Source: Erodium maritimum | Taxonomy: Eukaryota; Streptophyta; Magnoliopsida; Geraniales; Geraniaceae | NCBI GenBank assembly: GCA_963921825.1 | Contig: OY997595.1 | Location: 67,363,879 to 67,427,878 of the forward strand | DNA length: 64,000 bases | Reading direction: 5' to 3' | Part shown: one piece after another, positions 32,351 through 43,191 of the stretch | How the letters are laid out: each line of letters begins with the position of its first letter | Numbering within the stretch: the stretch's first letter is position 1 | Notes under the pieces: model-generated | Told to the model about the DNA's origin: nothing | Database searches by the model: none | Seen by the model: only the letters and a program-made list of their open reading frames with translations | Translations under genes and position numbers: made by a program

Positions 32351-32825
32351 ACTACTACAGCCAAATCCATTAACACCGTATAGGGAACTCTTTTTGTCAA
32401 TAATAACAAGTTACGTAGCAACCCCATCTGTGTACATCTCCTATTCTTTTCTACCTCCGTAACCGTTGTCATCTAACAAAATAAAGAGAACACCTGCTCC
32501 CAAGGAGATGTACCAACCCCTTATTAAACAGCCAAAAGAAGGACATGAATCATATTTCATGCATAGTTAATTTCCAACAAAGGAAAGTGCTCACTCATGT
32601 TGGGACGGAGGTAGTACCTTATTGCAGAAAATGACTTTGTTCCCTGATCCCAAAGGTATCAAGGGACCAACTTAACTATTAGGACTCAAATTAGCACACT
32701 TATTTGATCAATCTAATCAGATAATATATCCACACATAATGATTGGATTGTGCTAGAAATCCATCTCCTCACACAACACAATGCACTTGAACACAAAGCT
32801 AAAGCAGCTATTTTCCTTCACATAA

Positions 32826-33189
32826 GAGCATCTTCAATGGTATGTATTAGTCTAGGTTTGGCTAATAACTATAACCGAATTTTCACAGGGAAGAAACTGA
32901 AAAAAAACTGGGCTAATAGAGTCGGTCACACAATTGGAATTGTTCAGGCTGCGATAATAGGTTAGGTGTACAGTGATTTTATTAAAAAAAATTAAGGTGG
33001 AATTTCGGATTCATTTTTTCGTCAGGAAAGGGGATACGTGGCATCCAGCCAATGACCGAGTGCCGGCTTTCGCCGCGGTGATAAAAACATCGCCCAGGAT
33101 ACCGATTCTCACCGATTGCCTACCTACCACAGATTTGTCTAAGAACTGCTCCAACTCCAAAAATGGGATTCATCCCATTGAATATGCTC
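32826..33189. mobile_element. Tourist-like MITE
   Basis: 364 bp. TIRs are GAGCATCTTCAATGGTATG (left) and GAGCATATTCAATGGGATG (right, reverse complement); TAA duplications at 32823-32825 and 33190-33192. Lies in the proposed 5'UTR intron. Confidence 0.9.
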
Positions 33190-33510
33190 TAAGTCACTAA
33201 CACATGAAGTAGCTTGCACACAACAATGATAATGGCCATATAAGCTTCCACTAACCTTAAGAAGGTTCATTTTCATACCAATAATCAACAAACACCAATA
33301 AAAGAAAGAACCAAATTCTACTGCCTCCCCATTTCTCTATCCCTAAATCTTTCTCCATGTTAATAGCTGAAACGGATTGATTTCACACAAAAACACCCAA
33401 ATCATGATAACCCACAAACAAATTTCAACTCGAACCCAATTTCTCATATGCCAATCAATACACAACACACAAATCCATGTAATGACACAGACAGAAATCA
33501 GAAACAAAAC

Positions 33511-33700
33511 CTAATTCTGAGCAAAGTCGACGCCTTTAGCTGCTACTGAGAACGAGATACAGAAGAAGAATCGCAATCTTAGAAGCTTCGCCTCTTGTTT
33601 CTTCTCTCACGGAACTCGGAACCCAAATCAGCTCTGCAATTTCAATTCCTGAAATGAATCGTGTCTGGTTCTATGGGTGGTACTGGTGCAGGAGAGCGAT
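33511..33700 (-). promoter_or_regulatory. Probable 5'UTR exon and start region of the small Ala-rich gene
   Basis: On the - strand this stretch has leader-like composition (gagagaagaaacaagaggcg, cttcttctgtatctcg), no ATG, and ends in ctcagaattag|gttttg, a plausible donor. The right edge (transcription start) is an estimate. MED9 lies about 1 kb away in the opposite direction. Confidence 0.4.
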
Positions 33701-33732
33701 AATACGGTTTCGTATCAGCATATCTTAATTTC

Positions 33733-34413
33733 ATCAAATAAGGGATGGCAATGGGCCGGGTCTGGGCCGGGTTTCGTGATACCTGTACCAGGCCCAATTT
33801 TCCTACCTGTGGCCCGAGCCTGCTCGAGATCCGATAGTGGCTCGCTTGTTGTCCTGTCCGTTTATGGTCCGACCGGATCGGGTATTACCCTACCCGCCCA
33901 GTATAAGAGTTATAATTTTTTTTAGGACATTATAATTTTTTTTACCGTTCAATTTATATTGATAAATCATGTATACCTGATGCGTAAAAAATTCATATAT
34001 TTATATGAAATATATAATCTCATCATTTCGAACAAGTAAAAAAAAACATCAACCCAAAACTAATCATTTTCAATTTTTTTTTATTCTGATGATTAATAAC
34101 CCAAAATCAAATCTAATCTGTTATAAAATAATTCAAAAACATATTACAAGTAAGAAAAAGAATGAACATTACATCATTAACTCAAAAAACATAAAAATAA
34201 AAACCTAAATTTAGGTTTTTTTAATATTATTTAGTAACCTATCGGGTCGGGTAGTACAAATCCTAATCCCGACCCGAGACCAGTTAAAAGCCCGATCAAA
34301 CTGACTCATACCCCATCCGTTTGTACGATAAATCGGGTATGGCCTGATATTTTTAGGTCGGACAGATCGGGTCCCCGTGGAGTCCGGGTATCGTTGCCAT
34401 CCCTAATCAAATT
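33733..34413. mobile_element. hAT-type MITE in the shared promoter region
   Basis: The body is 33741-34405 (665 bp), with ends agggatggcaatg and cgttgccatccct forming the TIR. Flanks are atcaaata (33733-33740) and atcaaatt (34406-34413), an 8-bp target duplication with one mismatch, as expected for hAT. The sub-terminal parts are rich in cgggt/acccg in inverted arrangement; the centre is AT-rich and non-coding. Confidence 0.85.
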
Positions 34414-34655
34414 GCATAAATCACCCCAATTGTTTATCGAATTCAAATTGACCGTTGGATCAGAAACATTATACACATCTACGGCTCAAAGGTAAGGTTC
34501 ATGATAAAAACTCTGTTCTCGGTGGCATAGTATGACTCCACCTGCTTTTTCCTCTCTTCTTCTCCTACTCCGATCTGAGTCCGTCGAGTCTCGGGGCGTA
34601 GGTTAGCTAAATCCTCCGACCATCGACGCGTTCTTCGCCGGAGAGGTACAGAGAA

Positions 34656-36782
34656 ATGGACCACTCGTACTCGGGAGGAAGCTGGACGATGATCCCCAAC
34701 GTGCCGACCCACAGCAACACCTCTACGCCCTCGAATCAGGACCATCTCTACATCCAACAACAGCAACAGTTCTATCAACAGCAACAGCAGCAACAGCGTC
34801 TTCTTCAGCAGCAGCAGCAACAGCAACAGCAACAACAACAACACCAATCGCTTGCCTCTCATTTCCACCTCCTACATGTGAGCAATCCAAAACCCTAATT
34901 TTCGTATCTATATGCCTGAAATTGAATGGATTGTGTATGTTTTTTGTGGTAATTAGTTGGTGGAGAATTTGGCTGAAGCTATTGAGAATGGGACTAGGGA
35001 TCAGCAGCCTGCTGTTTTGGTAATGCTTAGTTTTGTTTGAATGTTATGTTCATTGATGAAAATTTGGAATTTTGTTTGAGTTTTGATGATTGATGAATGG
35101 GGTTGATTCTGGTTTTGTTTTGTGAATTTTGGGTAGGTCACTGAATTGAGCAATAACTTCGATAAGTGCCAGCAATTGTTGAACTCTATATCGGGATCGA
35201 TTAACGCAAAAGCCATGGTAATTGTTCTACTCACTTGAATTCATGTTTTGTTTTGGATATTAGTTACAAGCGGTTGTGCACAAGTTAATCAGGAAAATTG
35301 AATTCCTTTGGATGTTGTGATATAGGGTTGAGATAACTTTACTGTTTGGAATTGGTGAAGATTTCCTAAGAACACTCCCTTTCATTCCAAAATTAGTGTA
35401 CATTTTCTCCAAATAATATTTTTTTTACTTGCATTGTTTTCATCAAGAGTGTGTTCTTTGCTAGTTCTTTGGTGTATATTCTGGATGCGGAACACTGAAG
35501 TGAAAACCCGAAGTGTTTGAAAGTTGGATATGAAAATTGGAAATTGTTCATGGCGATTGGATTACAAGTCTAATGGCTGAGATTAAGTTTGAACCTTTTC
35601 AACTTAAAATTAAGTCTCCAATCATGAGTTTGGTGAAATTTGCAATTCAATGGACAAAAATGGTTTTTAGTTTTCGTTCTAGTTTTTTATTTTCACCTGA
35701 TTGTTAGTCTATTTTGGATAGTGGTAGTAGAAAGTCGCAAGGTTTCAAGACCAGCTTGCTTCTAAACCGGATGTAGTAGTCTGAATATCCTATTGACATA
35801 GTAGGTGTGAGTTCCCTCTTGCTCACTAAGTATAGCCTAGTTGGTCAAGATAAGCATTATATCATATCAGATCCAGTATTTGAATCCTAGTGGGTCACCT
35901 GCTTGGTAACATGTGTGAAGTAGAGGTCAGGTTAGGGGTAATAATTTAAGTTACAGTCGGGGTTGTTGGTTGGACTAAAAATTGTCAATATATATACAAA
36001 GGTGTGAGTTCCTTCTTGTTGATGAGAAGTCAGAAATGATTACCAAAACTTGTGTGCCCAACTAGTCAAACACTTGAACTTGGGACATTGGGATCAAAGG
36101 TCCGAGTCTCAACAGTTGAACCCTCTCCCACCCTTATCATCTATTTCTCCCAATTCTTATTGGGCCTCTCCCTATCTCCCCCAACTTGTGTTAGGCTTCT
36201 TACTCAAGGTGGAAGGTCTTGTGACAATATCAGAGCCCCCTTTTAGTTTAAAGGATCTCTTGAGCCCATGATACACTAATCTTAAAAGTCTAGGAATCAA
36301 AAAGTTTGGCACCCCATGCTTCTACGTAAGCAAGTGAACCCAAATCTTGGTACACATAGCTGACAAAAAAAAAGTCTGGAGACCTTACACTAGTTGAAGG
36401 TTGGGGGATTTGTGTTTAGGCTAAGTTTACAATAAGCATAATCAATAGTAGCACTCTTACAATAGTGAGTTCAGGAATAATATCCGTCCATAGCTCACTC
36501 TGCAAGCTAGATCTGACTTGACCAAATGATAAAATGTCCTTGATTTTAAATGTTATTATTTTTCTGCATACTGTTTGTAGACGGTTGAGGGACAGAAGAG
36601 GAAGCTAGAAGAAAGCGAACAGTTACTTAATCAACGCAGGTTCGTGTCTTCCTCTGAGTTTTACCTTGTTTATGGTAGATGAACTCATTTCTCCATGTGG
36701 GTTCTGTTCTTATTCCAATGCCAGGGACCTTATTGCCAAGTACAGAAGCTCTGTTGAAGAGCTTATCAAGTCAGAGCCATGA
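34656..36782 (+). CDS. MED9: Mediator complex subunit 9 (5 exons)
   Basis: Exons 34656-34877, 34957-35019, 35137-35217, 36581-36639, 36725-36782; all GT-AG; 483 bp, 160 aa. The N-terminus (MDHSYSGGSWTMIP) is followed by a Gln-rich tract (about residues 35-66, mixed CAG/CAA codons) and then the conserved region SLASHFHLLHLVENLAEAI..., FDKCQQLLNSISGSI, VEGQKRKLEESEQLLNQRRDLI and KYRSSVEELI. This matches plant MED9, a helical, coiled-coil subunit of the Mediator middle module that contacts MED4 and MED7 and helps transmit regulator signals to RNA polymerase II. Exons 3-5 encode the coiled coil. The last intron (1.36 kb) carries a SINE-like repeat. The start follows a short CT-rich leader at 34530-34655. 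Confidence 0.93.
36049..36373 (+). mobile_element. SINE-like repeat, family C, fullest copy (MED9 intron 4)
   Basis: About 325 bp. The head has tagtcaaacacttg and, about 40 bp on, ggtccgagtctc, which loosely resemble the A and B boxes of a tRNA-type pol III promoter (inference). The body holds cttatcatctatttctccca, gcctctccctatctccccca, ctcaaggtggaaggtcttgt, ctcttgagcccatgatac and cttctacgtaagcaag, and it ends in gctgac followed by A9-10. No coding frame. Related copies: 6549, 7746 (inverted) and 31552-32350. Confidence 0.55.
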
Positions 36783-38718
36783 CTGCTTGCTACTCTCTTA
36801 GTGTAAAATCCACTCTTCACTTTCTTTTCCGTGTACTTTAATTTGTTTGTAGGTTGTTATTGTCGATCTTCATTTTGTAGCAGGTTGTTACTCTGTATTT
36901 TCTTTTACTTGCACCGCCTATAATAGAGTTAAAAACCGAGGTGGGTACTAAAATGGATGGAAAGTTATATGTAAAGTTAACGGTGGGTACTAAAATGGAA
37001 TTAATGAAAGTTTAGGGCATCGAGGTGACACAAAAAAATTTAGGATACTCTAAATGAATTAATGAAAGTTTAGGGTACTGAGGTGACAATTTTTTTTTAA
37101 TGTACTCTAAATGAAATATGAAAGACTTAAGGTAGAATTATATCTTAAAATTATTAATAAAAAAGAAGGAATCCATAAATTTTATCTTATTTTTCTCTGT
37201 TTCTCGTGAAAACTGAAAATTTTAAACTTTTGTCTTATATTTATTATTTTCAAGAATAAAATTATCATACTAAATACAAGTACAATAAAATGGTAGTTCA
37301 TAATACTTTTTTTCGATTATATAAACAAGATTTGTAGAAAAGTAACATGAGGTATTCATGTTTTACAAGTAGATAATGATAACAAAACATCTTGAATTTA
37401 TTTAAAAATATAATTTTACTCTTACAATTTTGATCCAAAAAATAAAAAATAAAGATTAAAAAAACTAAATTTTCAATTTTATTTTAAAAAAATTCTTCCA
37501 AAGATATGAGAATTTTGATTTTTGCTCTTTAATTTATAACATTTCAAAATTTCTAATAATAGAATCATTATTTTGGAAATAAATTTATTCAAAATATAAT
37601 AAAAACAAAGTTCAACCTTTTTTGTAACCATCAAAAATTAAGATTCCAAGTTAAAACTGATGAACGATTGTCTCGGACAGAATCGAATTCAATTGAGCCT
37701 GAAATGCCTCTTTTAAACACATGTTTCAATACTAAATAGGAAAAACTTGTCGTATTTTGGTCAATTCTCAAATCATAATCCATATCTATCAACTTTCTAA
37801 CATGGTAACAAGTTTGACAAATTAATTATCAAAATATATCAAAATCTATTAAGTATGATTGATTCCGTAAAATACCAATCACATGTTTGTTACGTGTCTC
37901 TTAAATAATTCGGAAGTGACATGAGGAAATTTAATGTCATAACATAGAACCTTCGATTATTCTCAAATCATACCCCTCACCTATCAACTTTTCCTGTTAT
38001 CCACTGAACGGTCGTTAAACTTGAGGACGGAAAATGACAAACATTACGACCAACATTATGATATGAGAACCGACCTGATTATGATTTTGTAATAAACGAA
38101 AAATCAGGGTACATATTTCCTATTATTCTTATTATATATTGCATGTCACATGTGAATTCAATCATCAAAGTACACATACATGACATGTGCATGCCCCCAA
38201 AAAACATGATCACCATAATATATGAACATGCCCACCTCTCTCCTTCCACTTTTTCTTTATGTGGGTCCACACGAAACCACCGTAAAGTTGACGTAATATC
38301 AAACCATTTCCACCGACACCATACACATACAAATATGTCAATAACCACCATAAAATATATTTTATTATTTAAAAATAAGAATACAAATAATTAGCTTGAG
38401 AAAGACACTACACATATTTGTTGGAACAAACATCCAAAACATAGTAACATACCAACAGCAACATCGCTAGCATTTTGTGGGTGGCATGTCCATGTTCGAA
38501 TGTGACTACCAAATGTATTTTGTATATTTTCAAGATTTTAATAGTTCGATTTAGAATCTACAATGGTCAATTGGAAATATATTTTTGGACAGTTAAATGG
38601 ACTGAGGCATATATACACAATATTTATTGAACGTAATGAATATAGTTCCGTATTATTTGTCGGGCTGAATTATCTTTGTAAACTAGATAATGAATTAATT
38701 ACATTTAAAACTCAACAA
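36783..38718. other. AT-rich intergenic DNA with worn family A copies
   Basis: The MED9 3' flank is followed by a short repeated phrase (atgaaagtttagggtactgaggtgac, twice in 37005-37090). At about 37110-37330 and 37340-37660 there are decayed family A motifs (gtaatttgcgattata, taacatgaggtattcatgtt, attttactctta). From 37,700 to 38,718 no gene is seen. Confidence 0.4.
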
Positions 38719-39226
38719 TTTATGGGACAAGTTGCTCTAACTTCGAAACCAAGTTACTGATACTGTAAACGAATTTGAAGTTAGGGTTATCAGTTATCGG
38801 TTAATTGGCTCGATGATCCTTATACTTATAAAACTGACGAACTAGTTTCAGTAATAGATTTTTATACTGGTACCAATCGTTGGAAAAATCTTCGGTTTCC
38901 TTCGATAGGAAACTGGTCAGGACTGATTTTTATCTGTTTACTAATGGTGGAGATATTTTTTCCATACAGAAATTTATGGGACAAGTTGTTTTGACTTCGA
39001 AACCATGTCATTGATATTGTAAACGAATTTGAAGTTAGGGTTATTAGTTATCGGTTAATCAGATCGGTGATCCCTATATTTATATATCAGACCATCTAGT
39101 TTCGGTAATAGATTTTCACACTGGTACCGACATTTAGGAAAAAATTCGGTTTCCTTTGGTAGAAAACTGGTCGGGACCGGTTTTTATCGATTTACTGGTG
39201 GTCGAGATGTTTTTTCTAAACAACCG
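38719..39226. repeat. 254-bp tandem duplication x2
   Basis: Copies 38719-38972 and 38973-39226 both begin tttatgggacaagttg and share gaagttagggttat, agttatcggttaat and ggtttcctt. They differ at perhaps 15% of positions, so this duplication is much older than the one at 4306. Not coding. Confidence 0.85.
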
Positions 39227-39275
39227 AACCTTGATCAGTATCATCTCGGTTCCACCACATTTTCTGTCGACTCCG

Positions 39276-39543
39276 CCACCAACAATTTCATCGTTGCCGA
39301 TGAAATTTTTCCTGCCCTATTTTTTTTTTGATAAGCTCGAAAATTTATTAATAAGACCGATTCCAAAAAGGATCGGAATGACCTGTTCAAGTAGAACAGG
39401 GAGAAACCATGAGAGAAGAGGAACAAGTCTGTGATTTCCTAATGGGACTAGACGAAGACTCCACAACTGTCAGGTCTTATATCCCGAGTCTCGAACCCAC
39501 CAACAATTTCATCGTTGCCGATGAAATTTTTCCTGCCCTATTT
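39276..39543 (-). mobile_element. Short LINE-type insertion flanked by a 47-bp direct repeat
   Basis: An identical 47-bp sequence (starting ccaccaacaatttcatcg, ending ctgccctattt) occurs at 39276-39322 and 39497-39543. Between them is 174 bp that, on the - strand, ends in ttcgagcttatc plus an A run, the form of a LINE 3' tail. It is best read as a 5'-truncated retroposon with an unusually long target-site duplication. A similar tail occurs near 53555. Confidence 0.75.
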
Positions 39544-39850
39544 GAAGCATAAATACTAATATTTTATGCTTTGAATTCATACGGTTTATTAAACATTTAC
39601 GTGATAATTAAGTTAATTGAAAACATACCGAATTATATAAATTTCGCCAAAAAATTACAAACATATTTATATTTAAGTTTCTGTAACTAATACACTAACA
39701 CAAATCAAACACAATATTACCAAATCCCATTTACAATCAAACACATTATTACTCAAAACAAAAGAATAATAAAAAAAATCTGTAAACAATTCCGAAAAAA
39801 GAAAATTACACGTCACCACTTTCTCAACTGGCAGAGTCCAAAACCCATCA

Positions 39851-40612
39851 TCAGAAAGTCCATTTCCAGATCTTAATCCTCAGATCAACCTCACACTTCG
39901 CATTCTTCGTCGTCGCCGTCGCCGGAGTCTTCCCGGCCGGCGAAGTGACCCTAATTCCGTCGCACGACACTCGAATCCCGACCTTAGGACTCTTAATCCC
40001 TCCCACCTTCACCCTCACCTTCGTTTCCAGCTTAATCTCCAGCGCCGCGCCGCTCTTGCTCTTCAAATCGGACCTCAATTTCGAGGCGGCGCCGTCGTCC
40101 ACGGCGGCGCCGGCGCCGGAGACGGTGGTTCTGAGGGTGGTGGTGTTTTTGGTTCCGTGGACGAAAGCCGGGAAGGCGCCGTCGCCGACGGCGGCGTCGC
40201 CGGCGGCGATGGCGACGGTGATGGGATCGTAGAGGTAGACGAGCTTTTTGTTGGGGTTCCGGGCGGTGACGGTGAAATTGAGCTTGGAGGTGAGCTTGTT
40301 GGAGGCGGTGACGTTGAGGTAGGAGACCTTGACGGAGTCGACGGTGAAGGTGGGGCGGTGGGGGCGGTAGAGGACGTAGAAGATGGCGGCGGCGGTGGCG
40401 GCGATTAGGAGGAGGAGGATGACGGCGAGGGTGAGCCAGATGCAGAGGGAGCAGCAGCAGCTGCGGCGGTGGCGGCGCGGGGGTTGGGGGCGGTAGGCGG
40501 GGCGGGAGGCGCCGTAGAGCTGGGCTTTTGTGGCCGGGAACGGCGGGTTGGTTGGGGCTCCGGCGCCGCCGTTCGCGGCGGGTTTGGCGGAGGGGTAGAC
40601 TCTGTCGGCCAT
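39851..40612 (-). CDS. NDR1/HIN1-like (LEA_2) membrane protein, NHL13 type
   Basis: Intronless, 253 aa, ATG at 40612-40610. A Pro/Ala-rich cytosolic N-terminus (MADRVYPSAKP...) ends in a basic-Cys motif RRHRRSCCC (46-54), followed by one membrane segment (about 57-82). The LEA_2 domain follows (about 90-245), with the family motif ARNPNK (117-122), TV-rich strands and potential N-glycosylation sites (for example N112, N155). The C-terminus CEVDLRIKIWKWTF closely matches NHL13-like proteins. Members sit at the plasma membrane and are linked to defence against bacteria and to abiotic stress (family knowledge). Third-codon positions are very GC-rich compared with the flanks, which makes long antisense frames appear. 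It has no partner genes nearby. Confidence 0.93.
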   Translation of the reverse strand: MADRVYPSAKPAANGGAGAPTNPPFPATKAQLYGASRPAYRPQPPRRHRRSCCCSLCIWLTLAVILLLLIAATAAAIFYVLYRPHRPTFTVDSVKVSYLNVTASNKLTSKLNFTVTARNPNKKLVYLYDPITVAIAAGDAAVGDGAFPAFVHGTKNTTTLRTTVSGAGAAVDDGAASKLRSDLKSKSGAALEIKLETKVRVKVGGIKSPKVGIRVSCDGIRVTSPAGKTPATATTKNAKCEVDLRIKIWKWTF

Positions 40613-40977
40613 GGCGCGTTTGGGAGAGAATGTGTGTGTGGAGAGAGATGTGAAGTGGAGGTTTGTGGAGTTGATAAAAGGAAAGGTAAGAAGAAGAGAG
40701 GAAGCTGCTTAAATGGGGAATCCCACTTCCCTCGTCGGCGCGTTGTGCCAGTTTGGTGATATAAGTGACCTTTTTTTCTTTCTTTTTTATTTGTTTTGTA
40801 ATTGAAGAATCTTTGACTAGCCGTTTAAAGTTAATTCATTTTTGCATTTGATAAAATTCAAACGGGATTTAAATTTATACTCTTGAATGGATTTACAAAT
40901 AAGTCGGATTTTAACGTATCATTTCCAGACTCGATCAGATCAGATCGAGATTAGTTCATAACCGACATATCTCTGTT
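40613..40977 (-). promoter_or_regulatory. Promoter and leader of the NHL13-like gene
   Basis: Immediately upstream on the - strand is a leader with tctctctccacacacac near 40640. Further out the sequence becomes AT-rich. No exact transcription start or specific element is assigned. Confidence 0.3.
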
Positions 40978-42465
40978 AAGAAAGTCACACTAGTTTTAGA
41001 AAATACAGAGACTCTCTCTTTACATGATATCAGACGTCTTTGTGTTCTAGGGTCATGATTTCTTTCGGTTCGTGGGCGGCTCCCATCGGTTACATGTTGT
41101 GCATCTTCCCAATAAATCAGCAAAAGTTGCGAACTCAGGCTTCATGGAAAGGACAAGACCTTTGATCTATGGTGTTATCCTAAGAACGTTAAACTTGTCG
41201 ACCGCCTTTCTAGTAACTCAGACAACTTACTCACATAAGATATGATCTATTTTACAAAATACTTTTGTTAGGCTGTCATGAGGTCATGTTAAGCTCCTCC
41301 GAGCCAAACTCAGATCAGTGTCCAAAGGATCCTTCCCGACATGATCAACATGCATTCAATTAAAACAACATCTGACTAGATGACATCCATTGGTTCTCTA
41401 GTGCATCTAGAACACATTATTGATTTTATTTTACAAGGTCTGGACGATTCGTATTGCCTTTTCATTGACGAGGTCAATGCTTGAGACATTCATATTCCTT
41501 TGATGAGCTTCATGGGAAGTTTATTAACCATGAATTAAGTCTCAAGTTAGATGTTGTATTAATTGGTTCCCTCGTGTCAGCTTTGGCTGCTCAATCTTGT
41601 CCCGTTAAGCGTATTTTGTGTACCGCCCCTCAACTTGATTGGAATCCATCACATGTTGCCTCTGGTTCTCGGGCACCTTCACATGCCTACTCTCACGGAA
41701 AGCCCTTTAAATGGCATTGTCAGTAGTGCAAGGGTCAATGCCATGTACTGTCCCACTACTCGATGTTTCGTACACAACCCCAGGAACTCCAGCCCCTTAC
41801 CTCGGCAAGGTTTCCAACTTCTCAACCTATACTCAACTACAAGCCCGACTCTCAATTCCTCCCACGGATCATGACTGGCTGGTAGACAGTGGTGCAACTC
41901 ATCATGTTGCTCATGATTCAGACAATATGATTCCATATCATCCATACACTAGACCTGATGCACTATTTATGAGAAATGGTAAGGGGTTTAACACTACACA
42001 TACCGGTTCAATTAAGCGTTTGCATTTTTCTCTCCATAATTTCCCTTGTATTCATTTGATGACTAAAAGTATTGTTTTTGTTTTACAATTCATACACCAA
42101 AATTATTCTTTTATTATAAAATTTATATTATGCTATGTAAAAATATTAATAATATAAGATATTAAATATAAAAAATAAACATTCTACTAGATTAAAAGTA
42201 TCGTGCAATTCTTAAAACAAAATTAATATTGTGAATCGAAATCAGGATGTAAGACTTGTACAAAGTGGGAACTACCAACTCAACTAACATAATTTTATGA
42301 TCTCACTCGTTTGTAAGATACTATAATCTATTTTTTTTTAATTTAGGAATTCGACTCGATGCTTGGTCAACCCAGTCGATCATTTGGCCCATATTCCGTC
42401 CACACGGACTGAAACGCTCTAAAAGGATAAACCTGGTCCCCACAGCCCATATCAGTGCATAGGCA
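40978..42465 (+). mobile_element. Old Ty1/copia element, left part (gag/protease)
   Basis: A truncated 5' LTR end (...aaatacagagactctctctttaca, to about 41024) is followed by tgatatcagacg, a worn primer-binding site. Gag-like fragments run 41410-41870, and the protease region reads DWLVDSGATHHV near 41877-41910 (the DSG active-site triad). The frame then decays. The element is interrupted at 42465/42466 by a younger copia element and resumes at 51148. Most of integrase and RT is missing. Confidence 0.8.
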
Positions 42466-42811
42466 TGTTAGTTTTTACTTAATCATAATAACCTAGATAT
42501 TTGAATCACATGATTTTCACAAACGTAATTGATCAGAAAACATACCTTGATCCATTAGAGCAGTGGAAAAAGAACTTGATTGACGGATTCAGTTTCTCCC
42601 TCTTGGCCCTCCTTAGGCGGCTTGATTAGCTTTCAGAGATGGTGTAGAAAACTATCTTAATAGGTAGAGGGATGACCAAACCTAGAGTTTTATCCTTATA
42701 TACCCACCATCAGGGTTATAATAGGTATTACGTAATTAACCAATATTAATTACCCTGATTCAAACCAGCACTTGGGCCATTTGATGGGCTTGGACGTAGT
42801 TAAGTCCAACA
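42466..42811 (-). repeat. Copia 3' LTR
   Basis: Direct copy of 50797-51142. On the - strand it starts TGTTGGACTTAAC and ends AAAACTAACA, so it has canonical TG...CA ends. Confidence 0.95.
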
Positions 42812-43191
42812 TTCTCCCACTTGACCCATGTGTCATTATATAATTTGGTTTAACATAATATGCGCATTGTGTAAGGTAATTTTATCGCAATATTGGTTAC
42901 GACATAAAAGTCATTTTCAAATATGATAACTAATAAGGATCATAGCGGTTGTACATCAATTTACGACGTAATCCCTTCTATGTATCATAATACCAGCATC
43001 ACACTCAACTAGACACATGATATGGTTTTCAATAATGGTCCAGTATTGTCTTGTCAAAGACCAAATCTTGTTTAACCACGTAATGCATATGCCAAACATA
43101 AGAAACAAAATTCATTATGTCTTATCAGAAACAAAATAAACGAGCTCAATGTGTCAATCACATAATAACATAAAACATGATAAAAAAAACA

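Larger units (their letters stand above)
31381..33510 (-). other. Proposed 5'UTR intron of the small Ala-rich gene
   Basis: Between the donor at 33510-33509 (aattag|gttttg on the - strand) and the acceptor at 31383-31381. It is 2.1 kb and filled with a 50-bp tandem repeat, SINE-like sequence and a Tourist MITE, listed separately. No coding frame. Introns in 5'UTRs are common in plants and can raise expression. Confidence 0.5.

Noticed and set aside
34479..34868. - strand Leu-run frame over MED9 exon 1
   Set aside because: The Leu run is the reverse complement of the CAG/CAA Gln tract of MED9.
40157..40759. Long + strand open frames (Gly/Val/Asp-rich) over the NHL13-like gene
   Set aside because: They are antisense to a clear coding gene and result from its GC-rich third codon positions.
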